Assembly: GCA_001724265.1 (NCBI GenBank)
Contig: MEDY01000051.1
Span: 1 to 64,000 of the forward strand
Length of the DNA: 64,000 nt
DNA from: Rhizaria sp. SCN 62-66
Lineage: Eukaryota > Rhizaria, unplaced
Direction: 5' to 3'
Shown here: piece after piece, positions 46,833 to 57,949 of the stretch
How the letters are laid out: each line of letters starts with the position of its first letter
Position numbering within the stretch: the first letter of the stretch is position 1
Program-made: the position numbers and the translations under genes
Notes under the pieces: model-generated
What the model was told of the DNA's origin: nothing
The model's database searches: none
What the model saw: the letters and a program-made list of their open reading frames with translations, nothing else

Positions 46833-49800
46833 TCAGTCGAAGTTGTTGACGGCCTTGGCCTGGAGCGTCTGCAGCGCTTTGCGGTGCGCGATGAGCACCT
46901 CGATAGCGTTGACCCAGCGGTTGGCCTCCTTCTCGTCCGATGCCTCGAGGTCGATCGTGCGTTCGCGGCCCTGGACAGAGAAGCAGCACCGGTCGTTGGC
47001 GAGGAACTTGCCGAAGCGCTGGCGCTTGAGCTGCTCCGTGCAGCGTCCGCGCTCGACGGAGCGGATGCGGAAGATCTTCATGCGCGTCTCCTCCTCGACC
47101 ACCTTGGCCTTGGGATCCTTCCAGACGAGCCAGATCATGTCGTCCGTCACGTACACGTGGCGCGCGCGCGGCAGCGCCGTGCGCGAGTGCTTCTTGAGCA
47201 GCGCGCCGGCCGTGAGGAAGTTCTTGATCTTGGGCGGGATTTCCTTGATCTCGTCCGGAATCCGGTTCGTGGGCCCGGCAGAGTCGATGATCTCCTTGAC
47301 GTTCTTGCGCGTGCGGTCGAACGACAGGAAGTCGATGTCGTTGAACGAGAAGTCGACGCGGTTGAGCACGTCGATCACCGTCTGCGCAGCCGCCACAACG
47401 TCCTCGCGCGCGGCGTTCTCGGCCTTAATGCTCTCCATCGCCGGAATCACGCCCTGCGACTTCATCGTGTCGCGCACCGGCTGGCTCGCGTAGGCCATGT
47501 TCTCCAGCGGCTTGACGCCCGTGAGCACCACGGCCGGCGTCGCCACGTGCGCGCGAAGCACCTCGAGCATCGTCGCAACAAACGCCGTCTCGGCTGCCGT
47601 GACGGCGACGGGCGTGTGCACGAAGATGTTGGCAAGGAAGGTCGACACGGCGACGAGCGAGCTTGCCTCGCGCGCGCTGAGCAGCGTCGAGATAGACGCC
47701 TTGAGCGCGTCGTCGGCCATCGCCAGCGCGTTGTCCTCGGCGCGGCACATCGCACTGAGCGTGTTGAAGGCCTCGTTCACGACCTCTGGCGCACCGCCGG
47801 GGACGGTGGGCGAGTTGGCGCGCAGCAGCGTGAAGGCGAGCTCAATCGCTCCCTCGCCGGCCATGACCATGCTCGCGCGGTCGGAAAAGCACAGGTTAGC
47901 GAGCGTGCGGAGGCCGATGAGCGTGACGGCGGGGGCCGCGGCGTGAAGCTTGACGGCGCGCACGAGCTGCGACGCCACGCCGGGCTGGCTCAGGCGCTCG
48001 ACGTTGTTGATGGAGAAGGTGAGGTTGAAGATGAGGCGGAGCGCGAGCTCGGCGAAGGCGAGGTCGTAGCCGTGCGTGTTGAGCAGCGAGATGACGACTT
48101 CGGCGCCAATCTTGATGATCAGGTCCGCGATGTCCTGCAGCACCGAGAGGTTGCACAGGCCCGTGACCGAGAGGTGGCACAGCTCCAGGTTGGACACGTT
48201 GGCGCTGGCCACCTGCAGGATGGCCTGCACGGCGCCTTCGTCGACCATGGCGCGCATGTGGTCCGCGTTGCAGTTGGAGGCCAGCGTGGTGAGGGCGCGG
48301 ATGGCGACGTCAACCACAGCGGCGTTGTTGGTATGCGTCGTGAGCGCGACGACGGAGCACTGCACGCCGCCGGCCTTGATGATGACGTCTACCGTCTGCG
48401 GCACGGCGGCCAGCATCGACAGCGCACGGAACGCCGTGGTGAGCACGTCGACGTTCTCGTAGTTATTGAGAATGGCGAGCACGATGGCGTCGGCGCCGCC
48501 GGCGTTAGCGATGGCGAGCTTGTTGCCGTCGTTGGACTGGCACACGTTGCAAATGATGCAGATGGCCGAGTCCAGCACGTCGGGGTTGCTGATATGCTCG
48601 TTCATGAGCCCGATCACCACGGACGCGCCCTTAGTCGCCATCACGAACGCGCAGTTGGTCTCAGAGCCGTACGTCAGCTGCGCGAGCGCATACATCGTCG
48701 CCTCGAGCAGCTTCGCCTCCTTCGCGTGCTTCTGCAGGATCTGCATGATGAGACTGATACCGGACTCGACACCGATCTCCTCCTTGAGCGCGTCGTTGAC
48801 GGCAAAGTTGCCAAGCAGATACACGCCACAACGGACGAACTCGACGTTCTCGATGTTCTTGCGAATCGCGTCGATGAGCTCGCGGATCGAGTTGAACCCC
48901 GAGGCGGCGATCGCGGCCGCCACGTCATCGTCGTTGGATAGCTTGCCCAGCACCTTGGCCGCGGCGGCGATGACGTCGGCGTCCTCGTGCGTCGTCACAA
49001 TGCGCGTCAGCTGCTTCATCGTGCCGTTCGACGTCAAGTAGTCGGCCGCGGCACGGTCGTACGACAGCTTGCCCATGCCGTCGAGGTTCTTGCGCAGCTG
49101 CTTGGTCGCGACGGGCTCCTTGAACGTCACGTGCGGCAGTACGACCTGGCACTGCGCGCCGAGCACGTTGGGGTCCTGCAGCGCGGAGACAATGTCGTCC
49201 TCAAAATCACCGCAGAACTTCTGGAACGCGTTGGTGGCGCGCTTAAAGATGCTCTCGTTGTCGGGGTGCTTGACCATGAGCGCGGCCATGGCCTGCAGCG
49301 CGCCGTTGCGCGCGAGCGTGTGCACGGCGTCGGGGTTGTCGAGCATCATCTCGAGCTTGTCGAACATCTCAGACAGCGCATCCACGCCGTCGCCGTTGCC
49401 CGCCGCGGCCTTGACCATCGAGTGCAGGAATTTGGGCACTTCAGCCTCGTCCATCAGCAGCTTCTCGACGCTCGTGCGGCGCGCAAGCTTGTTGAGGTAC
49501 TTGCCGTAGGCCGTGAGCTCGTCGATGACGCGCTGCGTGACGACGCACGTGTCATCCTCCTTCTTGAAGCGACGCAGCACCCATCCCAGCAGCTCGAGCA
49601 TCGACAGCGGCTTTGCCAGCATGCGCTCCTTGTTGGCGTCCAGCGATGCGAGGGGCTCGAACAGCGTCGACGTGTTGAACGCGAGCCGCTCGGTGGCGTA
49701 GTGCGCGCGCAACGCCGTGGTGCAGAGCGGAATAACATCCTTTTCGCCCATCTCCGTGGCCATGGCCTCGCCGTGCGCGCCGGCCGTGAGCGTGATGAAC

Positions 49801-52481
49801 GTATTGACGCACTCGCGCTGCACGATGCCGTTGCCCGCGTGCTTCTTCATGACGGCGATGACTGCGTCAAGCAGGTTTGCCGCGATGAGCGCGCTCTCGG
49901 CCGTGGGGTCCTCGAGCAGCTGGTTCACGACCTGGAGCCCTTTGATAAGCTGGTCGGGGTCATGCATGTTCATGTACAGCGAGTCCACCACCACGCCCGC
50001 GCCGCCGGCAGAGACGAACTGCGCGGCGGCCGTGGCGTCGCCGATGGCGGCGGCCAGGATCTCGGCCGCGGCGGCCTTAATCACCTCGTTGCTGGGGTAG
50101 GTCTTGGCAAGCTGCACCACGAGCGGGATCACACCGGCCGCGGCGAGCGCGCTGATGTACTCGCCGCCCATCCGCGCGCAGTACGCCACGGACATGATCG
50201 CGTTCTCGGCCGCCGCCTCGTCCGTCGGGTCGCGTACCAGCGCCGCAAGCAGCGGCTCGAAGATGGGGTCGTTCATGCACGCCAGCGCCGTCGCACCGTC
50301 GCCGTACGCGAGCAGGTTCGCCAGCGCCAGCGTCGCTGCGCTTATGGTGCGCGCGCGCTCGCCGGCGTGCGCGGGCGTCAACAGCAGCGCGGCCTGCACC
50401 GCGGCAGTCAGCGCCACGCTCGCGTTGCCGCTGACGAGCTTCGGCAGATTCGCCGCGACGTTGGAGTAGGCGGCGACGGACTCGGTGGCGTTGGCTAGCG
50501 GGGCGGCGCGCGTCGCGGCCTGCTCGCGCGGCGCCTTGCGGAGCTCCGAGGCGTTGACCCAGACGGCCGAGATGGCGTCGTTGATCTGCCCCTCGCCCGT
50601 AAGGCGCGACATGAGCGCGGTGCCGAACTCGCGCATGGCGGCGTCCTCCTTGAGCGCCTCCAGCGCGTCGAGCACGGCGCGCGCGAGGCCGGCGGCGCGG
50701 AGCTTCTCGGCGCCGTTGGGGTCATGGTCCATGATGCCGTTCATGGCGCGGAACACGTTGCCCACGATCTCGGGGTCGTCCTTCCAGTGCGCGAGGATCT
50801 CGGCCAGCACGGCGGCCGCGCCTGCGGCCAGCAGCGCCGCCACGCCCTCAGGCGACTGGGCCAGGTTCGCCAGCGCACGGGTCAGCAGTCTGCGATAGGA
50901 GGAGAAAAATAGGAAGAGTTAGACGCAAAAAAATGTGAGTTTAACATATGTGGGCTCTCAGAAACGTAACGACAAAAGACAGACAGAAATCGACAAGAGT
51001 CAATGAAACGTGTGTAGAGTAGATGAACTAATACGTACTCGACGATCTCCCTGTCCTCGCTGTGCGTCTTGAGCAGGTCTAGGATCGAGGGCACGATGCC
51101 CGCGGCAATGATACGCGCATGCACGCCAGTATAGCGCGTCAGGCGCTCGTAGTTGTCCGACACGGCTTCGGCGATGTCGCGCGCGCCGGCGTTGACCGAG
51201 AGCGACGTCAGCAGCAGCTCCATGAGCGACGAGTCGAGCAAGTACACGGCGTTGGCTTCGCGCGTGAGCAGCTTGGCCAGTGCCTTGAGCACCGCGTACA
51301 GCGTCTCCGGGTCGCCGCCGTGGGCCGCTGCAAGCGCCATAAGCGCCTGCACGCCGCCCGCGGCGAGCACCTCGTACACCTTGCCGTCGTCCTTGCACAG
51401 GCGCAGCAGCGCGCGCGCGCCGGAGCGGGCAATCTTGTACGCCGTCTCGGAGCCTGGGGCCTGGGCGACGGTGTTGAGCACGTTGATGAGCCACTTGAGG
51501 CCCTCCTTCTGGATCATGAACTCTGCGTTCTCGTCGACGAGCATGAGCGACGAGAGCCGCGCCAGGGCCTGCGCCAGCTCGTCCGTGATGCCGATGCGCA
51601 TCGCCAGCGCGTCCGTCAGGTCCGACGGCTTGGCAATGAGCGTGAGCGCCGCGGCTGCGCACTTGAGAATAGCGGCGTGGTTGGGGTGCGCGTCGAGCGC
51701 GGCAGCGATGATGTCGACGGCGCCCAGCGAGCGCAGGTAGTCGACGTACTTGCCGCCGTGCGCGGCCGCGATGTTGGCGAGCGCGCCCAGCACGTGCTCG
51801 ACGAGCGCCTTGTCCTCGGGGAACTGGGACAGCGCCGTAAGTAGCTCCGAGACGATGGGCGTGCGCATGATGGCGTCGATGTGGCCGGCGTTGCGCGTGA
51901 TCGCACGCACGCACTCGGCGACGGCGGCCATCACGCCGGGCTCCTCGCGCATGCGCTGCGAGACGGAGCCGAGCGCGGGGGTGCACTCTGCGGCGACGAA
52001 CATGTCGACGTTGGGGTCGATGCGCATGAGCTTGGCCATGGCCGAGCACGACGCCGCTACCGTTTCGGGCTCGGTGTGCTTGAGCAGCGAGTGGATAATC
52101 TGCTCACCGCCGCCTAGGCGCTCGGCAATCATGCGCGCGATGTCGTCGTTGATGCAGAAGGCGGTGAGGCACTCGTTGATGGCGCGGTGCAGGTTCTCGT
52201 TGAAGGGGTTGAGCTTCTGGATGCGGAGGAAGGTCTCGATGACGCCCTCTTCGATCATTTCTTCGATCGACACGGCGTCAACGGCGAAACCCTTAAAGCA
52301 GGAGATCGAGTACATAACCATGTTGCTGAACTTCATGTTGCGGTTCATATCGCCCAGGTGGCGGTTAATCTCGGTCTTGTTTCGGGCGATGCGGCGAACG
52401 TTCTTGCGGGCCGGGCCGGCGCGCTTGAGGCTCGCCAGGGCTGCCTCGGGGGTCCAGCCCGCAGGGACTGGGTGTGCCATA
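46833..52481 (-). CDS. Giant armadillo-repeat protein with C-terminal PH domain
   Basis: Exons 51040-52481 and 46833-50889 (150-base intron, donor GTACGT, acceptor CGCAG) encode 1832 residues; the stop is TGA. The splice joins EIVE to LLTRALANLAQ, restoring an ARM helix. Nearly the whole chain, from about residue 60 to 1650, is armadillo/HEAT-like helical repeats of about 42 residues, with recurring patterns such as VLEHVLGALANIAA, AIRALTTLASNC and LRTLANLCFS. Residues about 1700-1823 form a PH-like domain of the phospholipase-C type (ARHVYVTDDMIWLVWKD ... FSVQGRERTIDLEASDEKEA, then the C-terminal helix with RWVNAIEVLI). A membrane- or phosphoinositide-recruited scaffold, in the manner of Vac8-like ARM proteins, is an inference. 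The start at MAHPVPAGWTPEA is chosen because the upstream frame is low-quality leader sequence with an acceptor-like GTGCAG ten bases before the ATG. Confidence 0.87.
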
Positions 52482-53220
52482 TGCGCAGCACTGCACGCAA
52501 AAATGCAGCACAAGGCAAGGAGTAAAGGTCGGACAGAGCGAGGTTCGGTGATGGCAGGGCGAAAGGAGGATCGGGGGGCGAGAGGGATTCGGGCGGGGAG
52601 AGACGAGGGTGAGTGGAACGGCGCTGTGAAGGTGATGCAACAATGGGACAAAGTACGGGCTATGCTGGGAAAGAAACTGATTCGGGGCGAGTAAATCAGA
52701 ATGGAGGGGCGCGATAGGCTCTTCGCGCGTGGACCGCACGCGGTCGTCCGACTTGGGCTAATCGGTAAACTAAAAGAGAACATAGCACTGCGGATCGACC
52801 GCCCATACATGCAGCCTTTCGGTATGAAGCAAATGCGACCACATAAAATACTTCATATAATTCTGTGATTTATCAAAGCTTTTTTTGACCCATTACGGGA
52901 CGTTTCTGATGTTGGGAGTTTCGTTATGGTCGTTGTCGACTCGCTCTGGCAGGCGGTTCGCAAAAAGTCTCCCGAGGATCGAAATTTCGTTTGAGCGAAA
53001 CGCAAGTTCTCGTTTACGGTTCGCCCTGCCATAACCACTCCGTTAGTGACTTAAAGACGCACTTTTGATTTAAAACTATGCCCTCAATTTTTATTTCTAA
53101 ATTCATTTCTCGTTTAGCTCTAACTTATTGATCGTAAACTCTTCCGCCGCTGACCACTTTCTCCTCCGTTTGCCACCCGTTGCCCCGTCCCCTTCGTCCG
53201 CCCGGTCTCTACTAACACAG
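52482..53220. other. Divergent intergenic region
   Basis: 739 bases between the ARM-PH start (-) and the H/N/Q-rich gene start (+). It is AT-rich in the centre (52790-53100). The sequence just before 53221 reads CTACTAACACAG, which looks like a branch point fused to a splice acceptor, so the ATG may open the second exon of a gene with a 5' UTR intron. No other feature. Confidence 0.45.
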
Positions 53221-54830
53221 ATGTGGCCTGCGGCCCCCTTTAGCGTACCTGGTACCCCCATTGTGCGGTATCCGCCGCCAACGCCCGTCGTGCTCACCAC
53301 GCTGGGTCCCTCCGCAGGGTTCGCCGCCAGTCCCGCCCCAGTCTCCGGAAACACTCACTATATCTCGGGCGCTGCTGCTGCTGGCGCGGCGGGGTCGGCT
53401 GCTGTGGGCACCGGCCACGGATATGCGCCCCAAGTGATCCGGCCCTACCGCTCAGTGCCCTACCTTCCCGGCGCAACGACCTCCACAGGCCCTCAGCAAC
53501 AGCACCAGCCTCAGCACAACAAGCTTCAGCCCCACAACTCTTACGGCCTCAGCTGCAGTCGCGGTCACAGCCAGGCTTACAGCCACGACGCCCAGCCGCA
53601 GCAGCACCAACCGCACCCGTCTCAGCACAGCACTAACGCCGGTCCCAGTGCTGTCAGCGCTGCTAGTGGTGTCAATGGTGCCAATGGTGTCTATGGGAAC
53701 ACGAGCTACGTGGCGCCGCCGTCGCGCCCCGCCTTCATCCTGCCTCACCAGGGCCTCTCAACCCCTGCCCTGGTCCCGATCCCCGTCCCCGGCTCCGGCC
53801 CTGTCCCGTCGACCGCGACCGCGACTTCGGCGGTGAGCGCGGCCACGGCGTCGGCGCGTCTCAGCGCCGCCCGCGGTGCCGCGCCCGCGCCCGCAACCGC
53901 CCCCCTAGCCCCCGCGTCCGCGCCGCGCTCTGCGCTGCCGACTCACAGTCACTCTGCCCACGGCCACTCTGCCCGCGGCCACGCGCCCGTGGCGGTACCG
54001 AGCGTGGCGGCGGCGACGAACGCGATCAATGTGCCCGCCACGGCGCCGCGGTTGGGGCTCGCCTCGGGGGCGCGCATCGGTGAGCACGTCCCTCACGTCC
54101 CGCACGTTTCACACGCTCCGCAGAGCGCCGCTCACGGTCATGCTGCGAGCAGTGCTGCTGCTGCTGAGGAGTACAATAGCAACGATGCGAGCTATCTGTC
54201 AGCCCTGCAGACGCCGCACCACACGCACAAGTCCTACAGCGGCAGCAACCACGCGAACAGTCATCGCGCCAGTCATCGCGACACCGAGGCGGCGACGACG
54301 AGTGCACACCCGGCTCAGGCCCAGGCTCAGGAGATTGCTGCAAGGACCGGCTTTGTACAGGCGACCCGCGTTGCCCTCACCGCGCCCTGCGCCAGCTCCC
54401 GCGGCGTCGCCCACAGTCACCAGCAGCACGCCGCCCACAGTCACTCCCACGGCGCCGCCGCCCACGGTCACCCCGCGGCCGCCGCCGTGCCTGTGGGGGC
54501 GCACGGCCACTCGAGCATGCGGCTCACCGCGCCCGCCGCGTTCGCCGCGAGTGCGAGTGCTGCACCGCTGAACCACGCCGCGCTGCGCTCGCACACGGGC
54601 GCGAACAACAACAACATCGCGCTGGCCGGTGGCGGCGGCGCGCTGGTCGGCGCGGTGCCGGTTGCGACCCTCGCTGCTGGTGGTTCCGCAGGTGTCATCA
54701 GCGGCGCTGCCCACGGTCACCCCGCTGTCCACGGTCACTCCGCGGCTGCGCACAATCAGGTGCACGATGTGGGGTCGCCGCTGCGCTGGTACTCCGCGCG
54801 CCCCGCACTCAACGCGCATAGCACCGACAA

Positions 54831-54871
<41 letters not shown>

Positions 54872-55350
54872 GCTAGGCCCACGGCAACGGTGGCCAGGCT
54901 CACGGCAACATGGGCCAGCATGTCGCGCTTGGCAGCGACGACGCGCCCGTGGCCACCGTGCTTGCGTATGATGACGACGAGGACGCTGAGGGTTGCCATG
55001 ACGGCTACAACAGCAACGGCGATCCTCGTACCGCTGCAGCGAATGGTAACGACTATACGTACAGCCAGGGCGCGTTCAACCAAGGCGTGTACCCCAACCA
55101 AGGCGCATACCCCGCGACACAACAAGGGGGCAGCAACCCTTCGCAAGCTGACAACCACGCCGAGAGCAATGCTGATGACTCTGACCAGTACGATAATCGG
55201 CAACAGCAGCCTCAACAACAACAGCAGCAACAGACGATGTCCGTGACTTCGGGTGCGACCACCGTGCATGTAAGTGCCTCGCCCACTTACACCTCGACCG
55301 TGGTTGTGGGCAACGACGACACTTACGTTGTTGCCACCTTGCCCCCTCAG

Positions 55351-55388
<38 letters not shown>

Positions 55389-56430
55389 GCCTTCTATGTC
55401 TCTGCCGCTGCCTGAGCTGCCTGCCGCTCTCGCCACCGCGTCAATGAACGCTGTCGATGTGACTGTAGCCTCGACCAAACCTCATCTTGCATATCAGCAG
55501 CGCCCGGCGCCTTACACTGAGCCTTACGCTGTTCAGCAGCAACAGCAGCAACAGCGTGGCGCGGCTGTCCAGGACGTGGCTAGCCCCAGATCCCTGCTGT
55601 CAGCAACCCCCGCGCCCTCGAAGCCGCTGCCGTCGCCCTTTTCGCCCCTCGACCACAGCCGCAACGCCGCTACAGATCCTCCCGAGGCGCATGCAGTCGA
55701 CCCGCATCAGGGCACTTACATTTCCGAGCGCAACCCTTACACGCAGCAGTCTAAGCCGCACCTGGGCTCGCCGCACCACCGTGCGCCACGCTCCCCTTTG
55801 CGCACGGCCACGCGCCCCGGCGCCGTCTTTGTGCCGCTGCCCGCTGCGCCCGCAGACGCGAGCGGGTTTGCCGTGCTGCCCGTTGGCGCGGTGGCTGGTG
55901 GCGCGTTCGTCGCGGTGCCCTCGGCCAACGACGTGGAGGCCGACGGCGGCGAGTACTGCGGGCTCTTTGCGCGCGAAGATACGATTAGCGGCGCCCGCAG
56001 TCACTTGGCAAGTGCTGGCCACATTAACGCCGGTATCAGCGTCAACATGAGCAAGCTGGGGCTGGCTCTGGAGGGCGCCGAGGCGTACTTGCGCCCGCAA
56101 GCGCCTCATCAGCAACAGCAGCAGCAGCAGCAGCAGGTTGGCTCCGACGACAGCGATCTGCCCGTGCTACCGTCTCCCCAGCAGCAGCATCAGCAACATC
56201 ACCACCAGCAGCAACACGGCGCCTTTGACGCCACAAGTGCTAATCTGAACATGAGCACGGTGCTCAGCCCCATCCACGCCCGCTACCAGCCGCGTCTCGC
56301 TGGCGCTGGCGACGCCGCTCACAATGTGCTGGCCAACGTCAGCGGCGACTGGGACGACGAGGAGGAGGCGGTGCGCCGCTACAGGGCCAAGCTGCAGCAA
56401 CAGCGCCAGCAGACGCAACAACAACAGCAG

Positions 56431-56471
<41 letters not shown>

Positions 56472-57273
56472 ACAACGGATGCCTTCTGCAGGCTCTCTCG
56501 ATGTGACCACCGCCGCCGCTGCCCCCGCGCCTGCCGCCGCCCCGAGTGCGACCGGCTTCGGCAGCGGTTCCGTTGCGCTGCCGGCGTGGACGCAGCTCCC
56601 AAACAGCCGCGTCGCCGCCGACATCACTGTCAACAACAGCAACAACAACAGCAGCTGGAGTGGCGCAAGTGCCGGGGACGCGAGCGGCGGCGTGCGGCTC
56701 AAGGTGGTGCAAGTGCCCGTTCCCGCCCCGCCGGGCTCGCCCTCCTCCCTCGCCGGCCCCCGCGCCAGCGCCAGTGCGAACGCGCCTGCGCCTAATGTTA
56801 GCGTGGCTGCCGTAGCTCCCAGCGCGGCCGACGACGTGGCTGTGAGCAGTGGTGGAGTGACCGTGACCGTGTGCAGTCCCCAGCGCCAGCCGCCCCCGTC
56901 TCAGGCTCAGTTGTCTCAGTATAGGCGCCCGTCCCTGCCCCTGCCCCAGCCCCAACCGGATCTTAGCTCTGACGCGCAGCAGCCGCCGCCGAACGTGACC
57001 GTGAGCGCTGGCGGCTTCACTATGAGCGCCACCTCGTCATACCCGACGTCCAGTGCACCGGCCGCGAGCAACAACAGCAGCAGCACCGCTATGATCTCGG
57101 GCGCGATTGCGACTGCAGCGTTGGCGACGGTGTACCAGCGCGTGCCCGAGTCGCCGCGGACTGCGATGGCGCGCGAGGACGCTGCCGCGCGGGCAGTGCT
57201 CGACGCACTCTTCGGCCACGAGGTCGCAGTCGTCACGCAGACTTGGCGCAAGGACCTCGGCCTTGTCGCTTAA
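53221..57273 (+). CDS. Unknown H/N/Q-rich protein with in-frame TAG
   Basis: I do not recognise this protein. From the ATG at 53221 (MWPAAPFSVPGTP) and reading through the TAG at 54874-54876 (codon 552), the frame encodes 1350 residues ending in TAA. Composition and motif style continue across the TAG: AHGHPAVHGHSAAAH shortly before it, a Ser/Asn run up to it, then AHGNGGQAHGNMGQ after it. Further Gln tracts lie at about residues 711-725 and 1058-1087, with Ala/Pro/Ser-rich linkers. The C-terminal 60 residues (ISGAIATAALATVYQRVP to TQTWRKDLGLVA) are the least repetitive and may form a small folded element. No enzymatic or binding domain is visible. It may be an intrinsically disordered regulatory or RNP protein (inference). 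Without recoding the gene would end at 54876 and the second half would be an orphan frame of 799 codons. Confidence 0.58.
54874..54876 (+). other. In-frame TAG codon, probably sense (Gln)
   Basis: The TAG sits at the end of an AAC/AGC (Asn/Ser) run and is followed in frame by GCC CAC GGC AAC, continuing the His/Gly/Asn-rich style of the preceding protein. Confidence 0.6.
55350..55392 (+). repeat. CAG/CAA (polyGln) tract
   Basis: An interrupted CAG/CAA codon run encoding Gln in the unknown H/N/Q-rich gene. Confidence 0.9.
56391..56480 (+). repeat. CAG/CAA (polyGln) tract
   Basis: A long mixed CAG/CAA run encoding Gln with an early Arg and Thr interruption, in the unknown H/N/Q-rich gene. Confidence 0.9.
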
Positions 57274-57949
57274 GCGAGCAAGCGGGCTGGAAGCAGCAAG
57301 TACGTAGCAACGTGTGTCACTTCACCGCCCAAAAGGATCCGTCGAGGTTGTGGTTGAGGTTTAAGCGATAGACGCTTAATATCACGATTTATAGATAGTT
57401 TCATTCGAGGTTTATAGTACAAATACAGCATGATATCTTAGATATGTCAAACACATCAATGCTTGCTCAATTGTAAATAAATGGATGACGACATCGACTG
57501 TGACGAGTCAATTGGTTCTCAAAAAAGTTTCGATGATGACAGCGGTCATCACCGACAGCGAAGAAGAAGAAAAACGAGATCGTGGCCAAAAAAGCACGTG
57601 ATTGAGCGACTTATCGCGGTCGATACCTGTGGGCCCTGGACACTAAAACCAAATTCTTTTGATGTTATTTGATTGAATGTATACGGGATAATTTTGTGGC
57701 TATTCGAAAAGACTATAATATGACTTATATCGACCTGGGGCATGCTCTCTTTTTCTTCGTCATCCACCTCTCACTTGAGGGTGCTCCTTTTCCTTCAACG
57801 CACAGTCTTGCGCACCGCACTCATTCCCAGCTTGTTTTATTTCCCGCTCGTATTTTTGGACACTCTCTTGCCTTCCGACCCACCCAGAACCCAACCAACT
57901 TCGCATCGTTATCCCTCCACTTTCCCCCACTTTCCGCTCCGCCTCGTTC
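57274..57949. other. Intergenic between H/N/Q-rich and cytochrome b5 genes
   Basis: 676 bases between two plus-strand genes. It holds an AATAAA near the upstream gene and a pyrimidine-rich leader (57770-57949) before the cytochrome b5 start. An acidic 63-codon frame starting at 57481 (MDDDIDCDESIGSQ) has no support beyond composition. Confidence 0.45.
57476..57481 (+). other. Putative polyadenylation signal AATAAA
   Basis: AATAAA about 200 bases after the TAA of the H/N/Q-rich gene, in AT-rich sequence. Confidence 0.45.

Noticed and set aside
57481-57672. 63-codon acidic/basic frame MDDDID...
   Set aside because: It starts inside the polyadenylation-signal region, is AT-rich and has no relatives that I recognise.
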